The notes under the pieces are model-generated. The model was not told the origin of the DNA, searched no databases, and was given only the letters and a program-made list of their open reading frames with translations. From Syntrophomonas sp. (GTDB lineage: Bacteria; Bacillota; Syntrophomonadia; Syntrophomonadales; Syntrophomonadaceae): a stretch of 17,662 nucleotides of DNA. The DNA is taken from positions 8,811 through 26,472 of the forward strand of contig DLUN01000117.1 in NCBI GenBank assembly GCA_003444615.1. The letters run 5' to 3'. The translations under genes were made by a program, and so were the position numbers. Positions 7,024 through 13,737 of the stretch are shown here, one piece after another (position 1 is the stretch's first letter; every line of letters starts with the position of its first letter).

Positions 7024-7071
7024 TAAAAAGGGGTTAGGCTCTCGATAATCTAAAGCCTGACCCCTTGTTTT
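7024..7071. terminator. Bidirectional intrinsic terminator between convergent folE and fhs
   Basis: AAGGGGTTAGGCT (7028-7040) pairs with AGCCTGACCCCTT (7054-7066) over 13 positions with a single T/G wobble and a 13-nt loop. It is followed by GTTTT on the plus strand; the AAAA at 7024-7027 gives a U-tract on the minus strand. It sits 16 nt beyond the folE stop and immediately past the fhs stop, so it can end both transcripts. Confidence 0.85.
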
Positions 7072-7072
7072 G

Positions 7073-8740
7073 CTAAAAGAGTCCCACAATTTCTCCATTT
7101 GCCATAATGTCTATTTTTTCCGCTGCCGGGACTTTTCCCAAACCAGGCATGGTCATTATGGTACCGGCTAGTGCCACTATGAATCCGGCTCCGGCTGACA
7201 GCCTTACTTCCCGGACTGTTACCTCAAATCCTGTAGGCCGTCCTTTTAAGTCAGGATTATCAGATAATGAATATTGCGTTTTGGCCATGCAAACCGGCAG
7301 ATTCCCATATCCCAATTCCTCAAAGCGTTGCAGCATTTTAGAAGCTTCGGCAGTATAATTTACACCTTCCGCTCCATAAATCTCGGTACAAATTGAGTGT
7401 ATTTTATCTTTGAGAGAAAGACTCTCGTCATAAAGGTACTTAAAATCACTGGGCCTATTTGCAGCCGACACAACCTTATATGCTAACTCTTCTCCGCCAG
7501 CGCCGCCCTCAGACCAAACTTTGGATAAGGCTACCTCCGCACCTAAACCTTCACACTGACGAATAATGAAGTCTAGTTCTTCACCAGTATCGGTGGGGAA
7601 TTGGTTTAGGGCCACTACCACCGGCACCCCGAACTTCTGTATGTTTTCCATCTGTTTTAGTAAATTTTCCGTTCCTTTTTCCAAAGCCTCCATATTAACT
7701 TCACCCAGACGGTCTTTGGCTACCCCGCCATGGTTTTTTAAGGCTCTTATAGTGGCTACCAGTACTACAGCATCGGGTTTTAGATTTCCATAACGACAAA
7801 CTATATTGAAGAACTTCTCTGCTCCCAGGTCCGCACCGAAGCCAGCCTCGGTAATCATGTAGTCAGCCAGCTTCAACCCCAATCGGGTTGCTATGATGCT
7901 GTTGGCACCATGAGCTATATTGGCAAAAGGCCCTCCATGGACAAAAGCAGGAGTATTCTCCAGGGTTTGTACCAGATTAGGTTTAATGGCATCTTTCATT
8001 AATACTGCCATGGATCCGGCTGCTTTCAGATCATCAGCTGTAACCGGCTTGCCATCGTAGGTGTAAGCAACTACTATACGCTTAAAACGTTCTTTTAAGT
8101 CCATCAGACTTGTTGCCAGGCACAGGGAAGCCATTATCTCTGAAGCTACACTTATATCAAACCCCGATTCCCGGGGAATACCGTCCAGACGCCCGCCCAG
8201 GCCAATCACTATATGACGCAAAGCCCGCTCATTTAAGTCCATAACCCGGCGCCAAACAACCTGACGAGGATCTATATTGAGAGTGTTGCCTTGATGAATG
8301 TGATTGTCCAACATGGCTGCCAGAAGATTGTGAGCAGTAGTAACCGCGTGTATGTCACCGGTAAAATGCAAATTAATATCTTCCATGGGGACCACTTGGG
8401 AATAACCCCCGCCCGCTGCTCCTCCTTTAATACCAAAACTAGGCCCCAGGGAAGGTTCCCGCAGAGCTATGATGGCTTTCTTGCCAATCCGGTTAAGAGC
8501 CTGGCCTAACCCCACTGTAGTAGTGGTTTTCCCCTCACCTGCTGGAGTAGGAGTGATGGCTGTTACTAGTACCAACTTACCATTAGGATTGTCTTTGATG
8601 CGCTCCCATACATCCAAGGAAACCTTAGCCTTATACTTTCCATACAATTCCAGATCGTCCTCAGTCAACCCAATTGATTGTCCGATCTGAAGAATGGGAG
8701 CCATCCTGCACTCCTGGGCAATTTCAATATCACTTTTCAT
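7073..8740 (-). CDS. fhs: Formate--tetrahydrofolate ligase
   Basis: This 555-residue enzyme, normal for the family, joins formate to tetrahydrofolate with ATP to give 10-formyl-THF. The reaction can run in reverse to make ATP in fermenting anaerobes. The nucleotide-binding loop is [13 protein letters not shown] (63-75). The two classical signatures are visible: [20 protein letters not shown] and the [13 protein letters not shown] block in the middle of the protein. The ATG has a strong GAGGAGG site about 8 nt upstream. It ends against the shared terminator with folE and has a 362-nt upstream region of its own, so it is probably transcribed alone. The neighbouring glutamate formiminotransferase and folE place it in a folate one-carbon block. 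The rest of a Wood-Ljungdahl or folate-interconversion set (fchA, folD, metF) is not in the window. Confidence 0.97.
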   Translation of the reverse strand: MKSDIEIAQECRMAPILQIGQSIGLTEDDLELYGKYKAKVSLDVWERIKDNPNGKLVLVTAITPTPAGEGKTTTTVGLGQALNRIGKKAIIALREPSLGPSFGIKGGAAGGGYSQVVPMEDINLHFTGDIHAVTTAHNLLAAMLDNHIHQGNTLNIDPRQVVWRRVMDLNERALRHIVIGLGGRLDGIPRESGFDISVASEIMASLCLATSLMDLKERFKRIVVAYTYDGKPVTADDLKAAGSMAVLMKDAIKPNLVQTLENTPAFVHGGPFANIAHGANSIIATRLGLKLADYMITEAGFGADLGAEKFFNIVCRYGNLKPDAVVLVATIRALKNHGGVAKDRLGEVNMEALEKGTENLLKQMENIQKFGVPVVVALNQFPTDTGEELDFIIRQCEGLGAEVALSKVWSEGGAGGEELAYKVVSAANRPSDFKYLYDESLSLKDKIHSICTEIYGAEGVNYTAEASKMLQRFEELGYGNLPVCMAKTQYSLSDNPDLKGRPTGFEVTVREVRLSAGAGFIVALAGTIMTMPGLGKVPAAEKIDIMANGEIVGLF

Positions 8741-8981
8741 AACTTTAGCCTCCTCAACTAACGACAGTTAATTTATAGTCATTTGCCCTGCAAACTTTTC
8801 CTGCGCTCAGAGGGCACAATTACCTACAAATAGCTGGAACACTGCACATGCACTACCCATTATTAAATCACTTCTGCAGGGTATATGTCCACTACTACTG
8901 TCGAAATCTTCCTAAATGGGAATCAAGCCATAAGCCGGTCAGCTCGCTTGCTATAACACTTATCTCAGATGATACTATTTA

Positions 8982-9006
8982 GTTAAGTCTATCTTAACCA
9001 ATAGAC
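8982..9006. repeat. Two overlapping inverted repeats upstream of fhs
   Basis: GTTAAG (8982-8987) and CTTAAC (8993-8998) form a perfect 6-bp dyad with a 5-nt spacer. GTCTAT (8987-8992) and ATAGAC (9001-9006) form a second perfect 6-bp dyad with an 8-nt spacer. They share bases, so as RNA hairpins they exclude each other; as DNA they look like overlapping operators. The GTCTA...TAGAC core also appears in the folE-rluB intergenic region. Confidence 0.45.
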
Positions 9007-9040
9007 AGCCCCCTAATAGCCCCTTTTATTTATAACACAT

Positions 9041-9066
9041 AAAAAAGCAGAGGATATGAATCCTCT
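9041..9066 (-). terminator. Intrinsic terminator of ftcD
   Basis: On the minus strand, AGAGGA (9066-9061), loop TTCATA, and TCCTCT (9054-9049) form a perfect 6-bp stem followed by GC and TTTTTT (9046-9041). It lies 37 nt beyond the ftcD stop and isolates ftcD from the fhs upstream region. Confidence 0.75.
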
Positions 9067-9102
9067 ACCGTTGGTTGTATTAATTTTTTCAAACCTTCTT
9101 CA

Positions 9103-10023
9103 CTAGAGTCCAACCAGATGGTTTTCTATTATCTGGTCACGATTGAATTTTTCCAGTTTAAGAAAGTATTCTGCACAACTGACCAAAGCTTCTTGGGGGA
9201 GGGTTCCAACAATCTGGGTTCCTACTACTGGGACTCCATAACGATTTGCTTCCGCTTCAATTAGATTAAACACCCTATAAAGCGGGGTCTTCTGGGTATC
9301 GAACATATTCATGGATACAGCCACTTGGCCTCGTTCGGCAAAATACATGCCCATGGAACGTATGGTGCTGAAACCTCCGCTGGGTCCGCGTACAGCTTGG
9401 GCAATGGTCTTAGCAATGTTTAAATCAGAAGTTCCCAAAATCACGTTTACAGCCACCAATCCAGTTAAAGCCGAACTTACAATGGTAGCTCCAGCAGTCT
9501 TGTGCAAAGCCGCAGGTCCTATATCAGGTGCCCGTTCTGGTAAATGAGCTACTTCCCTTAACCCTTCAAATTGCCCTTTGCGGATATAGTCAAGACTTTT
9601 GCGCATTTGATTGCGGGCATTCTCCCCACTAAAATAAACGGGGATCTGATAGCGCTTAAAAATCTCTTCTCCTATTTCCTCGGCTATAGTAACACATTCT
9701 TCTAAACTGATGTTGACCAGAGGGAAAATAGGTATGGTATCTAGAGAGCCAATGCGCGGATGACTGCCCCGCTGTTCTTCCAGGTTAATCAATTCGCCGG
9801 CCTTGCCTGCCATATTGATAAGGGCTTCTTTTAAGGGGTCCGGCTTACCAATTACTTCTACTACCGTGCGATTAAAGTCAGCATCGGGGTAATAGTCAAT
9901 CAGTTTAACCCCTTCAATGTTGCGCAGTTGTTCAACAATTGCTTCAATGACTTCCTTTCGGCGTCCCTCACTGAAATTAGGAACTGCATGAATAAACTTC
10001 GACTTCGTTTCTACTGGTTCCAT
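9103..10023 (-). CDS. ftcD: Glutamate formiminotransferase (stand-alone FTCD formiminotransferase domain)
   Basis: This enzyme transfers the formimino group between N-formimino-L-glutamate and tetrahydrofolate, the step that brings histidine-derived one-carbon units into the folate pool. The 306 residues correspond to the formiminotransferase half of the mammalian bifunctional FTCD only; the cyclodeaminase half is absent. Visible features are HAVPNFSEGRR (12-22), the active-site segment SHPRIGSLDTIPIFPL (87-102, H88 aligning with the catalytic His of the HPRxGxLD motif), and the second subdomain from about residue 190 (LVAVNVILGTSD). The ATG start is preceded by AAGGAGA. It is flanked by a terminator downstream and a long upstream region with dyads, so it is likely monocistronic. 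No histidine-degradation (hut) or fchA gene is present in the window. Confidence 0.92.
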   Translation of the reverse strand: MEPVETKSKFIHAVPNFSEGRRKEVIEAIVEQLRNIEGVKLIDYYPDADFNRTVVEVIGKPDPLKEALINMAGKAGELINLEEQRGSHPRIGSLDTIPIFPLVNISLEECVTIAEEIGEEIFKRYQIPVYFSGENARNQMRKSLDYIRKGQFEGLREVAHLPERAPDIGPAALHKTAGATIVSSALTGLVAVNVILGTSDLNIAKTIAQAVRGPSGGFSTIRSMGMYFAERGQVAVSMNMFDTQKTPLYRVFNLIEAEANRYGVPVVGTQIVGTLPQEALVSCAEYFLKLEKFNRDQIIENHLVGL

Positions 10024-10138
10024 GTTTTTCTCTCCTTCTAGCTGCTTCCTGTGTGCCGCATATATTTCAGTTAATTGATTATATTACCAGCAAATAATTA
10101 GGGTAAGGAAAAGACTGGGCTCTAATTGCTGTTCACCA

Positions 10139-10196
10139 TGTTACCAAGGACATATCCCTATTATATCCCATTATATATGGTAACAATTTGCATCAA
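10139..10196 (-). promoter_or_regulatory. Candidate ftcD promoter bracketed by a TGTTACCA/TGGTAACA dyad
   Basis: On the minus strand two perfect TATAAT hexamers occur (10175-10170 and 10165-10160). Upstream -35-like sequences TTGATG (10196-10191) and TTGTTA (10186-10181) each lie 15 nt from one of them, which is shorter than ideal. The inverted repeat TGTTACCA (10139-10146) and TGGTAACA (10178-10185) encloses both -10 elements, as a repressor site would. About 130 nt separate it from the ftcD start. Confidence 0.4.
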
Positions 10197-10213
10197 TACG
10201 GTAAAGTACCAGA

Positions 10214-10227
10214 TTCTCCATGGAGAA
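10214..10227. repeat. Perfect 14-bp palindrome TTCTCCATGGAGAA
   Basis: The sequence is fully self-complementary (7-bp half sites, no spacer) and lies 17 bp upstream of the -35-like element of the ftcD promoter candidate. Position and symmetry fit a dimeric regulator site. It matches no operator that I recognise. Confidence 0.45.
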
Positions 10228-10348
10228 ACACTAAGACCAATTTACGTCGTTCTGCCGGCGCTAATCACTCCCTATCATAATCTGTAACTGCCCGGTTAGG
10301 AGCCTGTTAAGGTAATGCCCAGCCATAATTTTTAATGGTTTTGGTTTA

Positions 10349-10885
10349 TTATCTAAAAAGAAGATTGCAAATATATATTGAAGCAATAAATCCGGTTATA
10401 TCGGCGGTCAATCCCGTAATAATAGCGTAGCCATACTTTTTAATCCCTACGGAGCCAAAATAAACGGTTAAAACAAAAAAAGTAGTATCAGTAGTACCTT
10501 GCATTACCGAAGCCAATCTACCAATAAAGGAATCCGGTCCATAAGTTCTCATTAGTTCGGTAGCCATCCCCAAAACTCCACTTCCGGACATAGGACGCAT
10601 TATGGCCAGAGGTAAAACCTCGGAAGGTGCATCCAGCAAATTGGTTAAGGGAATCAGGGCTTGAGATAAGTATTCCATAGCTCCTGAGGCTCTGAAAACT
10701 GAGATAGCCACCATCATTCCTACTAAAAAGGGAATTATTTTAACAGCGGTAATGAACCCTTCCTCCGCGCCCTCAACAAAAGTCTCATAAACGGGTACTT
10801 TTTTCAGGTAGCCGTACAAGGGAATTACCAGCAAAAGAAAAGGAATAGCCCAGGAGGATATAATATTCAGTATAGTAAAGAGCAT
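10349..10885 (-). CDS. spmB: Spore maturation protein B
   Basis: SpmB is a membrane protein acting with SpmA in spore core dehydration and heat resistance in Bacillus; it carries a gate-type (nucleoside recognition) domain. Hydrophobic segments are visible at the N-terminus (IISSWAIPFLLLVIPLYGYL), around IIPFLVGMMVAISVF, and at the C-terminus. Family landmarks are EGAEEGFITAVKIIPFLVGM, LAIMRPMSGSGVLGM and MQGTTDTTFFVLTVYFGSVG. I chose the ATG at 10885-10883: it gives 178 residues, the same length as the B. subtilis protein, has GGAGG 10 nt upstream, and starts 1 nt after the spmA stop. An in-frame TTG at 10945 would add 20 residues overlapping spmA and has no family support. Confidence 0.92.
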   Translation of the reverse strand: MLFTILNIISSWAIPFLLLVIPLYGYLKKVPVYETFVEGAEEGFITAVKIIPFLVGMMVAISVFRASGAMEYLSQALIPLTNLLDAPSEVLPLAIMRPMSGSGVLGMATELMRTYGPDSFIGRLASVMQGTTDTTFFVLTVYFGSVGIKKYGYAIITGLTADITGFIASIYICNLLFR

Positions 10886-10886
10886 T

Positions 10887-11480
10887 TTAAGATGGCCTCC
10901 GCCAGCGACTATGGGTACGGAACCAGTAATCCAGAGAAACCGCAATGGTCATGGCTATACTGGTAGCAAAAATACAAGGCCCTACAATTTCGGTAGGATT
11001 AGCGGATCCAAATGAGAGTCTTACCCCGATTATAGTGGCGGGAATCAGAGTTATACATGAAGTATTCAGGGCTAAAAAAGTACACATGGCTGTGGAGGCT
11101 TCATCTGAATTCTGGTTTAAGGTCTGTAATTCCTGCATGGCTTTCATACCAAAAGGAGTAGCGGCATTACCTAGCCCCAGCATATTGGCACTTAAGTTGA
11201 GGATAATCGCCCCCATAGCCGGGTGCTGAGGAGGAACACTGGGAAAAAGCCGGACCATGAGAGGACGTAATACTCGAGCCAAAGCAGTGACTAAACCGCC
11301 CTTTTCTGCTATCTTCATTATACCCAACCATAGAGCCATAACCCCGACCAAGTCAAAACAGACTTCCACCGCTCCTTTGGCAGCACCCAGGGCAGCTTCC
11401 GTCACTACTTCAATATTACCGTTCAAGGCCGCTACCACTATGCCGGAAGCCAACAGGATAAGCCATATGATATTGAGCAA
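10887..11480 (-). CDS. spmA: Spore maturation protein A
   Basis: SpmA is the membrane partner of SpmB, needed for dehydration of the spore core. At 197 residues it matches the usual length of about 196. Family landmarks are the leading MLNIIWLILLASGIVVAALNG, LGAAKGAVEVCFDLVGVMALWLG, PPQHPAMGAIILNLSANMLGLGNAATPFGMKAM and FLALNTSCITLIPATIIG. Several hydrophobic segments agree with an integral membrane protein. The start is TTG at 11480-11478 with AGGAGG 7 nt upstream. spmB follows after 1 nt, so the pair is one operon. A probable terminator separates it from gerW upstream, so spmAB may have its own, possibly sporulation-specific, promoter, which I could not locate. Confidence 0.93.
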   Translation of the reverse strand: MLNIIWLILLASGIVVAALNGNIEVVTEAALGAAKGAVEVCFDLVGVMALWLGIMKIAEKGGLVTALARVLRPLMVRLFPSVPPQHPAMGAIILNLSANMLGLGNAATPFGMKAMQELQTLNQNSDEASTAMCTFLALNTSCITLIPATIIGVRLSFGSANPTEIVGPCIFATSIAMTIAVSLDYWFRTHSRWRRPS

Positions 11481-11523
11481 ACTAATCCCTCCTACGCGTT
11501 TGTAGAAGGGTATGACAAGGCAG

Positions 11524-11563
11524 AAAAAATTAGAACAGCTCGTACTAAACGGCTATTCTGTTC
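11524..11563 (-). terminator. Probable intrinsic terminator after gerW
   Basis: On the minus strand, GAACAG (11563-11558) pairs with CTGTTC (11538-11533), reinforced by an inner AGC/GCT pair, and is followed by TAA and TTTTTT (11529-11524). It begins 1 nt after the gerW stop. The stem has a 3-nt bulge, so its strength is uncertain. It would divide the upstream cluster from spmAB. Confidence 0.5.
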
Positions 11564-11564
11564 A

Positions 11565-12002
11565 CTATAGTACCCTCTGAGGCTGATCATCATGCGGACG
11601 GCTGCGTTTTTGCATTATAGCCTCTATTTTATCCATAACTTGAGGAGCCAGGTCCACCATACGTTCAGCCAGTGGATTCCCATTAGTGGAAAGTAAACGC
11701 ACGTCGTTCATACGCACTACCAAAAAACCCACCGGCTTTACCGATACTCCAGCGCCACTGCCGCCGGCAAAAGGCAGCTCACTGCTGTTGCCATTAGCAT
11801 GTACATCGTACTCTCCTCCACCGGCCGCAAAACCGCAGGCAACCTGAGAAATGGGAATAATAACAGTGCCGTCATTAGTTTCTACAGCATCCCCCACCAC
11901 CGTATTAACATCTACCATTTCCTTAATACTCTGCATAGCAGTTTTCATTAATCCCTCGATGGGATGATTGGACTGATTTCCTCCTTGTTGCTGTGCTTCC
12001 AC
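11565..12002 (-). CDS. gerW: Spore protein YtfJ/GerW
   Basis: This 145-residue protein belongs to the YtfJ (GerW) family, linked to spore germination in Bacillus. Core landmarks are NHPIEGLMKTAMQSIKEMVD (12-31), VVGDAVETNDGTVIIPISQV (35-54), the glycine-rich GFAAGGGEYD (58-67) and GGSGAGVSVKPVGFLVV (about 79-95), ending in an LAPQVMDKIEAIMQKR helix. It has no signal peptide. The start is GTG at 12002-12000, chosen because it keeps the HPIxGLM block that begins the family and has AGGGGG about 8 nt upstream. The first 80 nt lie inside the 3' end of the DUF2953 gene in another frame. The ytfI-ytfJ order matches Bacillus. Confidence 0.92.
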   Translation of the reverse strand: MEAQQQGGNQSNHPIEGLMKTAMQSIKEMVDVNTVVGDAVETNDGTVIIPISQVACGFAAGGGEYDVHANGNSSELPFAGGSGAGVSVKPVGFLVVRMNDVRLLSTNGNPLAERMVDLAPQVMDKIEAIMQKRSRPHDDQPQRVL

Positions 12003-12609
12003 GCCAATACCCCCTGACCATCCAAATTATAATATGAGCACCTACAAGAATAATATGTACCAGCCGCATCTGGAATATTCCCGAAAAAAGACTCCATAAC
12101 CGCTGCTGGTGAAAGTCAGGAGTAACGCTTATTTGCATATTTTCCAGGCAGCTCACACTGCTCAGGATACTTTTGAAAACTCCCTTAACTGCCCATATAC
12201 TACCGGTTCTTAAAGCCGTGTCCATAGCATCTTCTCCTCCGTAAACGGTTTTCCAATATAAGTTTTTGATATGAACAGCTGCCAGCAACCGGCTGATTAT
12301 CGGACGCAGCTCCAGTAGGAAATCAATTTTTTGCGCTGTACTCAGACGGCTGAGCCAAACAGGTAGCTGTCGCTGTTTCCTGTTTTTGAGCAGCCCTTCC
12401 CGCCAAAAAGACATGATTGTCCGGAAGGATATGGGAAAATGATACTGCTTTTGCCATTTTTCATTTCCCCAAAAAGCAATTTTACTATCCAAAAGCCCTT
12501 GATTTTGATTAATTACCATAATAATACGGATATGGACTCTTATTTTTATAAAATACAACAGTCCCGCTAGCAGCACCAGAACTGTTCCAAAAACTAAAAA
12601 GGCCAGCAT
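11923..12609 (-). CDS. ytfI: DUF2953 membrane protein (YtfI-like)
   Basis: This 228-residue protein of the DUF2953 family is regularly found just upstream of ytfJ/gerW; its molecular role is unknown. An N-terminal membrane helix is clear (LAFLVFGTVLVLLAGLLYFI, 2-21). The family block YGGEDAMDTALRTGSIWAVKGV lies near residues 123-144. A C-terminal hydrophobic segment, VHIILVGAHIIIWMV (about 184-198), is followed by a basic tail, WRGSTATRRK. The start is ATG with AGGGG 9 nt upstream. The last 80 nt overlap gerW in another frame, so the terminal ~25 residues are constrained by gerW coding and may not be conserved. Co-occurrence with gerW suggests a sporulation role, by context only. Confidence 0.82.
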   Translation of the reverse strand: MLAFLVFGTVLVLLAGLLYFIKIRVHIRIIMVINQNQGLLDSKIAFWGNEKWQKQYHFPISFRTIMSFWREGLLKNRKQRQLPVWLSRLSTAQKIDFLLELRPIISRLLAAVHIKNLYWKTVYGGEDAMDTALRTGSIWAVKGVFKSILSSVSCLENMQISVTPDFHQQRLWSLFSGIFQMRLVHIILVGAHIIIWMVRGYWRGSTATRRKSVQSSHRGINENCYAEY

Positions 12610-12671
12610 TGCACAGCACCCCTATCTTGGTTAGGATTGCCAAACTGACCTACTCATTATGCATTCTAAGT

Positions 12672-13217
12672 TTAAGGTTTGAGGGCCGATTCAATCACAT
12701 TGGTTACCTTCGACATTTCCTCCTCAACTGTGATATTGCTCCTTCCTAATCGAAAAGTAGGACAATGCAAATTGTAATCCAAAATCTTCTTGCTAATCTT
12801 CTCTAGTTTGAGTCGGCACTCATAATAAAAGCTTTCCTTTTTGCGCTGGTACCTTCGCCAAGTCAGTGAGTTTACGGAATGCTCGGTCATCATTAAAGTA
12901 TAGCGTCTAAAATAATCAACCTCTGCCCAAAAGCTGCGTAAATCAGCATCTATTTCTTTACCCAGTTCAATCCAACGAGGAGCAAAGTCGTTATCTTTTA
13001 AAATCTTAAAAGCCATACGCATATCAGCTGGCTCAAAAGGATTTTCCTCCAGCTTAAGAGGTTGCCCCGCCCCAGGCAAATTATCGAATTTCCCTTCTTG
13101 CTGGGCCTTGAGAATTTGGTTTTCCACTAAGTCCTCAGTACTGCTCATATATCTGGCCAGCCTACGAGCTTGCTGGGCTTTTATTTTGATTTCTTCATCC
13201 ACCGACTTGTCAGCCAT
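12672..13217 (-). CDS. DUF1992 protein (DnaJ-homologue subfamily C member 28-like)
   Basis: This 181-residue soluble protein carries the DUF1992 signature: VENQILKAQQEGKFDNLPGAGQPLKLEENPF (31-61), followed by the spaced DMRMAFKILKDNDFAPRWIELGKEI block (65-89). The domain is named for resemblance to vertebrate DNAJC28; there is no J domain here (no HPD motif), so a chaperone role should not be assumed. The remainder is helical and charged. The start is ATG with GGAGGAA 7 nt upstream, located in the 3' end of scpB, whose stop is 1 nt away. A 62-nt gap precedes ytfI. The function is unknown; the tight link to scpAB suggests co-expression. Confidence 0.85.
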   Translation of the reverse strand: MADKSVDEEIKIKAQQARRLARYMSSTEDLVENQILKAQQEGKFDNLPGAGQPLKLEENPFEPADMRMAFKILKDNDFAPRWIELGKEIDADLRSFWAEVDYFRRYTLMMTEHSVNSLTWRRYQRKKESFYYECRLKLEKISKKILDYNLHCPTFRLGRSNITVEEEMSKVTNVIESALKP

Positions 13218-13218
13218 A

Positions 13219-13725
13219 TTATTCTTCCTCCAATGGTGGTAAATCCTTGAGACTGGTTAAGCCATACAACCGCAAAAACTCTTGGGTGGTACCGTAAAGG
13301 ATCGGTTTCCCAACTACATCTTTGACACCCACTTCTTCAATAAGGCCACGCTCCATCAAATTGGCCATAACCCGTTCCACCTTTACACCCCGTATTTTTT
13401 CAATTTCTGCTCGGGTTATAGGCTGCCGGTAGGCAATTAAAGCTAAAGTTTCCAAAGCGGCCTGGGACAAACGGCGTTTAACCGGCTGGACAGACCGGGC
13501 CAGTATTTCTGAATACTCGCTCTTAGTACACATCAGGTAGCCATCATCAACCGGCATTATTTGCAAACCCCGTCCAGGCTGATAATACTCCCCGATCAAT
13601 TCCCTCATTATGTCCCGGAGTTCTAGAAGCGGAATGTCCAATATTTCTACCAGTTCATCGGCTCCTACCCGTTCACCTCTCATAAACAGAATGGCTTCGA
13701 TGGCGGCTTTTATTTCATCTCGCAT
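13219..13725 (-). CDS. scpB: Segregation and condensation protein B
   Basis: ScpB is the winged-helix partner that binds ScpA in the SMC-ScpAB condensin, which compacts and separates chromosomes. About 168 residues contain the N-terminal winged helix (KAAIEAILFMRGERVGADEL) and a second one with the family core LSQAALETLALIAYRQPITRAEIEKIRGV (about 88-116), then LMERGLIEEVG and YGTTQEFLRLYGL near the end. I list the ATG at 13725. An in-frame TTG at 13731 (2 residues longer) is better spaced from a weak GGTGA site. It begins 12 nt after the scpA stop. Confidence 0.95.
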   Translation of the reverse strand: MRDEIKAAIEAILFMRGERVGADELVEILDIPLLELRDIMRELIGEYYQPGRGLQIMPVDDGYLMCTKSEYSEILARSVQPVKRRLSQAALETLALIAYRQPITRAEIEKIRGVKVERVMANLMERGLIEEVGVKDVVGKPILYGTTQEFLRLYGLTSLKDLPPLEEE

Positions 13726-13737
13726 CAGCAATTGGCA

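Larger units (their letters stand above)
8741..9102. other. Upstream region of fhs (362 nt) with several competing dyads
   Basis: No gene was found. Near the left side, TTTGC/GCAAA (8782-8794) overlaps TGCCCT/AGGGCA (8784-8789 with 8811-8816), so only one can form at a time. Further upstream lie the overlapping dyads at 8982-9006 and the ftcD terminator at 9041-9066. It may contain a long fhs 5' leader. I could not match it to a known riboswitch class. A very weak promoter candidate (TTGGTT, 18 nt, TAGTAT on the minus strand) overlaps the 8982-9006 dyads. Confidence 0.5.
10024..10348. other. Intergenic region between ftcD and spmB (325 nt)
   Basis: No gene was found. It is AT-rich and contains the candidate ftcD promoter region bracketed by an 8-bp inverted repeat (10139-10185) and a perfect 14-bp palindrome (10214-10227), both listed separately. 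A good intrinsic terminator for spmB was not found; only a weak CCAT/ATGG stem occurs near 10321-10340. Confidence 0.5.

Noticed and set aside
10321..10340. Terminator for spmB formed by AGCCAT/ATGGTT
   Set aside because: The stem is weak on the transcribed strand (an A-C mismatch) and the U-tract lies on the wrong side for the minus strand.
10886..10945. 20-residue N-terminal extension of SpmB from a TTG at 10945
   Set aside because: It would overlap spmA by 59 nt. The ATG at 10885 has a good ribosome site, sits 1 nt after the spmA stop and gives the family length of 178.
11481..11530. Sporulation sigma-factor promoter for spmA (CATACCCT resembling a SigE/SigK -10 on the minus strand)
   Set aside because: No matching -35 at the right distance, and short degenerate motifs like this arise often by chance.
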